From Casp-actino8 sp039800005 (GTDB taxonomy: Bacteria > Actinomycetota > Acidimicrobiia > Acidimicrobiales > Ilumatobacteraceae), in assembly GCA_039800005.1 (NCBI GenBank), contig JBDLRN010000042.1, positions 1 through 9,277 on the forward strand: DNA of 9,277 nucleotides. The letters run 5' to 3'. A model generated the notes under the pieces. The model did not search any database. It was not told where the DNA came from and was given only the letters and a program-made list of their open reading frames with translations. Numbering within the stretch: the stretch's first letter is position 1; the number at the start of each line of letters is the position of its first letter. Both the position numbers and the translations under genes were made by a program. Positions 5,997-9,277 of this stretch are shown piece by piece.

Positions 5997-7340
5997 GTGC
6001 GAGGGAAACTGTTGTTGGCGGTCACGCCGCTGACACTTTTGATGAACTGTCCAGGTCAGTGCGACTTCGCTCCACCACGACCCGAGCTGATCGTCGCTCC
6101 GAAGGAAGTCGACGACGATGTCTGCCGTATTCCGCAGGCCAACCGCGAGTTCGGCACGTACCGCGGGGAGTACTCCACGGCGTTTCCCTTCGAGCGTGAA
6201 AACATCATGCCCGACCAGGACGTGTCGCTGCTCGTCGTTCCGATCGATTGGTCGAACCACCGCGGGACTGCGGAGAATCTGAAGCGCGAGTTCGATCAGG
6301 TGAAGACCTTCATGGATCTGTACAGCACGATGAGCGAGGGTCGCCTCACGTTCAGCCCGACGTTCGCTGGTTCCGGGAGGAAGTGGTACCGGCTTCCCGA
6401 GCCCATCGAGAACTACCCCCAGCAGTGGACGTCGGATTTCAACAGCAAGGTGGCTCAACACGCGATCGATGCCATCGACCCCGAAATCGACTTCTCGACG
6501 GTCGATCTCATGATCCTCGTGTTCCCCGACAACCCGCCCATCCCGACGACCAAGCACCTCGAGTTCGGGTTTGCGTCCATGCAGCACTTCAATCGCGGGG
6601 GTTCTCCGCAGGATCCCCGCAATGTCTTCTCGGACGAAGGGTGGGTTCGCAACTACGTGGGTGGGGCTGGATTCTTCGATCATCCGGCTCGACCGGTGTG
6701 GTCGTACTACGTGCACGAGGTCGCCCACACCTTGCGTGTCCCGGACTGGTACATGAGGGAAGCGAACCTCGGTGCGGACTTCATCCCAGGGCTCGACTAC
6801 GCAGTCGGCCCGATGAATTACTGGGACGCGATGTCGTCGCAAGACGGGCCGTCGCGAACCTTTTCCGCGTGGACTCGTTGGCTGGTCGGTTGGCTCGGAG
6901 ACGAGCGGGTCGCTTGTTTCGAACTCGACCAAGTTCTGAAGCACGGCGCGTTCGATGTGGAACTCGTGCCTCTCGATGTCTATGGACCCGGAGTCAAGGC
7001 GGTGATGATTCGTACCGGGTCGCATGCTGGTCTCGTGATCGAGTCACGTCGAGCGGTCTTTCCGGATCACGACCTCGTCAAGTGGCGTGAATACGGCCGG
7101 GAACCGGCGGGTCTCGTCGTTTACCGAGTCGATGCGACGAAGGGCAACAGCTCTGGCACGTTGATCTTGGTTCCCCCGCAGGGTCAAGGAGTGGTTCGGC
7201 TGCAATTGAGCGAGAGAATGGATCCTCGGGTGATCGATGCGCTGTACAACGTCGGCGCCGTGGGCTACTCCCAGGGGCTGAGGATCGAGCTCGTGTCATC
7301 GGGTTCTCGAGACGTCGTGAGAATCAGCCCGGCGTCCTGA
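5997..7340 (+). CDS. Secreted M6-like zinc metallopeptidase
   Basis: A 447-residue protein related to M6-type (immune inhibitor A-like) metallopeptidases. HEVAHTLRVPDWY (240-252) fits the HExxHxxxxPDxY signature: H240 and H244 would bind zinc, E241 is the catalytic base and D250 sits at the third-ligand position. Downstream, NYWDAMSSQ (274-282) and FSAWTRWLVGWL (289-300) match the family's W-D-x-M and sAW-K-lGWL segments. The N-terminal part (LLVVPIDW, 79-85; then a helix and FMDLYSTMSEGRLTF) resembles the usual start of the M6 catalytic domain. The beginning MRGKLLLAVTPLTLLMNC looks like a signal peptide; C18 could be a lipid anchor but Asn before it is unusual, and C18/C22 could instead form a disulfide. 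No PKD, MAM or other C-terminal domains are attached. A TGA lies one codon before the GTG, so no longer start exists; no Shine-Dalgarno is seen. Substrate unknown. Confidence 0.8.
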   Translation: MRGKLLLAVTPLTLLMNCPGQCDFAPPRPELIVAPKEVDDDVCRIPQANREFGTYRGEYSTAFPFERENIMPDQDVSLLVVPIDWSNHRGTAENLKREFDQVKTFMDLYSTMSEGRLTFSPTFAGSGRKWYRLPEPIENYPQQWTSDFNSKVAQHAIDAIDPEIDFSTVDLMILVFPDNPPIPTTKHLEFGFASMQHFNRGGSPQDPRNVFSDEGWVRNYVGGAGFFDHPARPVWSYYVHEVAHTLRVPDWYMREANLGADFIPGLDYAVGPMNYWDAMSSQDGPSRTFSAWTRWLVGWLGDERVACFELDQVLKHGAFDVELVPLDVYGPGVKAVMIRTGSHAGLVIESRRAVFPDHDLVKWREYGREPAGLVVYRVDATKGNSSGTLILVPPQGQGVVRLQLSERMDPRVIDALYNVGAVGYSQGLRIELVSSGSRDVVRISPAS

Positions 7341-7342
7341 TA

Positions 7343-7380
7343 CGCGACATGGCCCCTGCCGAGACAGGGGCCATGTCGTG
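7343..7380. terminator. Hairpin in the convergent gap, probable bidirectional terminator
   Basis: CGACATGGCCCCTG (7345-7358) and CAGGGGCCATGTCG (7365-7378) form a perfect 14-bp stem with a six-base loop; one G-T and one C-G pair extend it to 16. It starts two bases after the peptidase stop and ends two bases before the encoded CCA of tRNA-Pro, so it can end transcription from both sides. No U-tract follows on either strand, as is common for actinobacterial terminators. Confidence 0.75.
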
Positions 7381-7381
7381 C

Positions 7382-7459
7382 TGGTCGGGGTGAGAGGATT
7401 TGAACCTCCGGCCTCCACGTCCCGAACGTGGCGCGCTAGCCAAACTGCGCTACACCCCG
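7382..7459 (-). tRNA. tRNA-Pro(CGG)
   Basis: The reverse complement folds as a standard tRNA: acceptor CGGGGTG/CACCCCG, D arm, anticodon stem CCACG/CGTGG with loop TTCGGGA (anticodon CGG, reading CCG), T arm GGAGG-TTCAAAT-CCTCT with one G-T pair, discriminator A73 and encoded CCA (complement of 7382-7384). It begins 18 bases after the stop of the receiver-domain gene. TAGCAT overlapping that stop (7475-7480, minus strand) fits TANNNT as its own -10, but co-transcription is also possible. Confidence 0.97.
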
Positions 7460-7477
7460 ATGGTGCGACGAAGGATG

Positions 7478-7954
7478 CTACCCGGCGTCGACGGTTTCTT
7501 GGGCGGGCGCATGGTCGATCTCCGAAGCTTCGCCAGTCGTCTCACCAGTCGTCTCGACGGGCGTCTCCGGGAGTCCCTCGGCGTAGCAGCCGCCGCCGGC
7601 GATGGCGCGGCTGGCCCGGCGCAGACGCAGCGAATCGAGGGGTTTGACCAGCCAACCGTCGGTTCCGCTCCGGCGAGCCAGATGCACGTCGACGTCCCGA
7701 TCGAGGAGCATGAGGATCGGAACGTGCGGAAGGGTTCCGGCACTTTCGTCGAGGCGCAGGTCCATGGTGACGGCGACGCCGCCCATGGTGCCGATTTGCA
7801 TGTCGAGGATCACCAGATCGGGCGTCTTGTCCTTGACCAATCCGGCCACTTTGCGACCCTCGCGGCACACTGTGAACGAGGTCTCGGGGCCACCGAGAGC
7901 GGCCACCACCTCGTCGATCAACCAGTCAGCATCGGTAGCCAGGATCACGTGCAC
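7478..7954 (-). CDS. Stand-alone response-regulator receiver protein with altered switch residue
   Basis: A 158-residue protein consisting of one CheY-like receiver domain (about 1-120) and a disordered tail, with no DNA-binding or enzymatic output domain. D8 and D10 supply the acidic pocket, D51 in LVILDMQ is the phospho-acceptor position, and K104 in WLVKPLD is the conserved lysine. The Thr/Ser that normally follows strand four is replaced: the segment reads PILMLLDR, with L84 at the switch position, and W101 holds the usual Tyr/Phe site before LVKP. The phosphorylation switch may therefore be altered or lost. The tail (about 129-158) is Thr/Glu/Pro-rich with a repeated TTGE, encoded by a 12-base direct repeat at 7535-7558. 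No histidine kinase is nearby. It lies 85 bases downstream of the ATPase gene on the same strand. Start GTG at 7954; the nearest AGGGG is about 12 bases upstream, so the start is only moderately supported. Confidence 0.85.
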   Translation of the reverse strand: MHVILATDADWLIDEVVAALGGPETSFTVCREGRKVAGLVKDKTPDLVILDMQIGTMGGVAVTMDLRLDESAGTLPHVPILMLLDRDVDVHLARRSGTDGWLVKPLDSLRLRRASRAIAGGGCYAEGLPETPVETTGETTGEASEIDHAPAQETVDAG

Positions 7955-8012
7955 GACGCCACGCTACCCCTGGTCACCCCGAGGCGACGAACACGGCCCG
8001 TGGTCTCGAGCC

Positions 8013-8048
8013 GACCCGGAGTCACGAACTGACCGGGAGTCACGAATC
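8013..8048. repeat. 18-bp tandem duplication across the ATPase stop codon
   Basis: GACC-C-GGAGTCACGAA-CT (8013-8030) is followed directly by GACC-G-GGAGTCACGAA-TC (8031-8048), identical at 15 of 18 positions. The second copy contains the last codons and stop (complement of 8040-8042) of the ATPase gene, so the first copy is a duplicated gene end. Function, if any, is unknown. Confidence 0.7.
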
Positions 8049-9170
8049 GAGGATCGATTTTCCGATCTCGGCGATCGCCGTGATGTCGTGCACGTCGACC
8101 GGTCGTTGCGGCACCCGAGCCACCGGCACACCGTCGAGAGCCGTCAACAAGGGCGCGATGCTCTGCTCCTCGGCTTCGGCCACGGCGCGCAGACGCGCCA
8201 GATTGTGATGCAGCGATGCCAAGATCTCGTCTCCGTCTTTCTCGGCCTTCTTGGCGTTGGCAGTGGCCGACTTGGCCGAACCGCGACCGAAGGTGGGCTG
8301 CAGACGATTGATCACGAGACCACTCGTCACCACACCGGCCCGTCCGAGTTGCTCGGTGAAGTAGAGCGCTTCGTTCACCGTGTCTGATCGCGGCGAGGCG
8401 ATCACCACGTAGCGCGTGTCGGACGAACGCAAGAGGCGATCGACGTCGTAGGCGCGTCGTCGGAAACCGTCCTCGATGCCCTCGAAAGCGCGGAAGAATT
8501 CGACGGCATCGGCGAGAACGTCGGCCCCGATCACGCGGCCGATCGTGCGCAGGATCGGCTGAGCGGCGAAGTTGAGAACTTTCAGACCACCGCGGGCCGG
8601 GGTCACCAGCCAGCGGTACACCCGGTGATCGAGGAAATTCGTGAGCTTCTTCGGAGCGTCGAGGAAATCGAGCGCTTCACGACTCGGTGGTGTGTCGACC
8701 ACGACCAGATCGAAGCGTTCGTCGCCGTGGAGTTCGTACAACTTCTCGGCGGCCATGTATTCCTGGCTGCCCGAAAGACGACTGGCGATGTTCACGTAGA
8801 AGGGGTTGCTCAGAATCTCGTCGACCTGGCGCTGACTGCGCGCCTGACCGCGCACGAGATCGTCGAAGGTCTGCTTGGCGTCGAGCATCATCGCCCACAA
8901 CTCACCCTGGTGATCGTCGGGAACGTCGAGGCGTACCGGATCGTTGCCGAGTCGCCCGGTCATGCCGAGGGCGTCGGCGAGACGTTTGGCCGGATCGATG
9001 GTCACCACGACGACGCGGCGTCCGGTCCGAGCCGCCTCGGTCGCGATCGCCGCAGCGGTGGTGGTCTTGCCCACTCCGCCGGAACCGCAGCACACCAGAA
9101 CCCGTGCCTCGGAGATCATGTGCGCCATCGCGGTTCTCGATGCCGCGGATCTGGATGATGCCGTGCTCAT
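8040..9170 (-). CDS. ArsA/Get3-like P-loop ATPase (second of a pair)
   Basis: A 376-residue ATPase of the ArsA/Get3 (anion-transporting ATPase) family in the SIMIBI class. The P-loop CCGSGGVGKTTT (27-38) follows strand one; TIDPAKRLADALG (57-69) is switch I; VVVDTPPSREALDFLDAP (156-173) is switch II with D159; INRLQP (286-291) is near the base-recognition Asn. The intradimer signature lysine of canonical GKGGVGKT P-loops is Ser30 here. No CxC metal-binding cysteine pair of the arsenite pump is seen, so arsenite transport is unlikely. Mycobacteria carry a similar adjacent pair (Rv3679/Rv3680), which supports a two-subunit complex. The ATG overlaps the stop of the upstream gene as ATGA and has GAGG close upstream, indicating translational coupling with that partner. 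Client or substrate unknown. Confidence 0.92.
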   Translation of the reverse strand: MSTASSRSAASRTAMAHMISEARVLVCCGSGGVGKTTTAAAIATEAARTGRRVVVVTIDPAKRLADALGMTGRLGNDPVRLDVPDDHQGELWAMMLDAKQTFDDLVRGQARSQRQVDEILSNPFYVNIASRLSGSQEYMAAEKLYELHGDERFDLVVVDTPPSREALDFLDAPKKLTNFLDHRVYRWLVTPARGGLKVLNFAAQPILRTIGRVIGADVLADAVEFFRAFEGIEDGFRRRAYDVDRLLRSSDTRYVVIASPRSDTVNEALYFTEQLGRAGVVTSGLVINRLQPTFGRGSAKSATANAKKAEKDGDEILASLHHNLARLRAVAEAEEQSIAPLLTALDGVPVARVPQRPVDVHDITAIAEIGKSILDS

Positions 9171-9277
9171 GAAACCTCGTCGTGCGCCGCGATGATCTCG
9201 GCCAGATACCTCACGTCGTCGTGAGTCAGACCCGAGCGCGCGATGTGCGGAAGCAGAAGGGGTGAGGTTCCGAGGGC
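9167..9277 (-). CDS. C-terminus of the upstream partner gene, probably the first ArsA-like ATPase
   Basis: The minus strand is open from the window edge to a TGA (complement of 9167-9169) that overlaps the next gene's ATG. The 36 residues include LLLPHIARSGLTHDDV and end in AEIIAAHDEVS. This is too short for a family assignment by motif. The four-base overlap with an ArsA-like gene, and the tandem arrangement of two such ATPases in other actinobacteria, suggest the same family; the LPHIA segment would fit the strand-then-helix end of that fold. The gene's 5' part lies outside the window. Confidence 0.7.
   Translation of the reverse strand, partial: ALGTSPLLLPHIARSGLTHDDVRYLAEIIAAHDEVS

Noticed and set aside
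4516..7025. Two long minus-strand open frames (about 459 and 487 codons) opposite larC and the peptidase gene
   Set aside because: Both are Arg/His/Asp-rich antisense translations. The plus-strand genes have conserved family motifs over their full length.
8040..9170. Arsenic resistance locus
   Set aside because: The ATPase lacks the metal-binding cysteines of arsenite-pump ATPases, and no arsB, arsC or arsR is nearby. The family name alone is not evidence of arsenite transport.

Overview
This GC-rich window has the gene density, GTG starts and gene content of an actinobacterium. My best guess is the class Acidimicrobiia (Ilumatobacter-like), from a 13E12-type DUF222/HNH gene, a paired ArsA/Get3-like ATPase locus next to an atypical receiver protein, and tRNA genes that encode CCA. 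That placement is inference; no marker gene here fixes the taxonomy.

Layout, left to right. Positions 1-37 hold the probable first codons of a minus-strand gene leaving the window. A minus-strand tRNA-Ser(GCU) follows at 124-217. The gene-free stretch 218-573 contains four 15-bp tandem repeats inside a perfect 10-bp inverted repeat, then an AT-rich patch with a promoter-like site and a palindrome. A plus-strand DUF222/HNH endonuclease of the REP13E12 type (574-1800) sits between this tRNA and a second tRNA-Ser, (UGA), at 1816-1903 on the minus strand. Next, on the minus strand, come a short-chain dehydrogenase (1952-2839) and prephenate dehydratase pheA (2862-3824), probably one transcript. 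A short divergent promoter region separates pheA from larB and larC (3896-5892, plus strand, ATGA overlap), two of the three enzymes that build the nickel-pincer nucleotide cofactor. A plus-strand secreted M6-like zinc metallopeptidase follows (5997-7340). It converges on a minus-strand block of tRNA-Pro(CGG), an orphan receiver-domain protein (7478-7954) and two overlapping ArsA/Get3-like ATPase genes, the first cut by the window end. A perfect 14-bp hairpin lies in the convergent gap.

How they fit together: PheA makes phenylpyruvate for phenylalanine synthesis, and the adjacent dehydrogenase has no obvious link to that step. LarB and LarC need LarE, which is not here, to complete the cofactor. 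The ATPase pair is likely a heteromeric P-loop NTPase with an atypical phosphate-binding loop in the complete subunit. No phage, insertion sequence, CRISPR array or defence island is visible. The least explained items are the repeat-in-inverted-repeat structure at 341-417, the divergent single-domain metallopeptidase, and the switch-defective receiver beside the ATPase pair.
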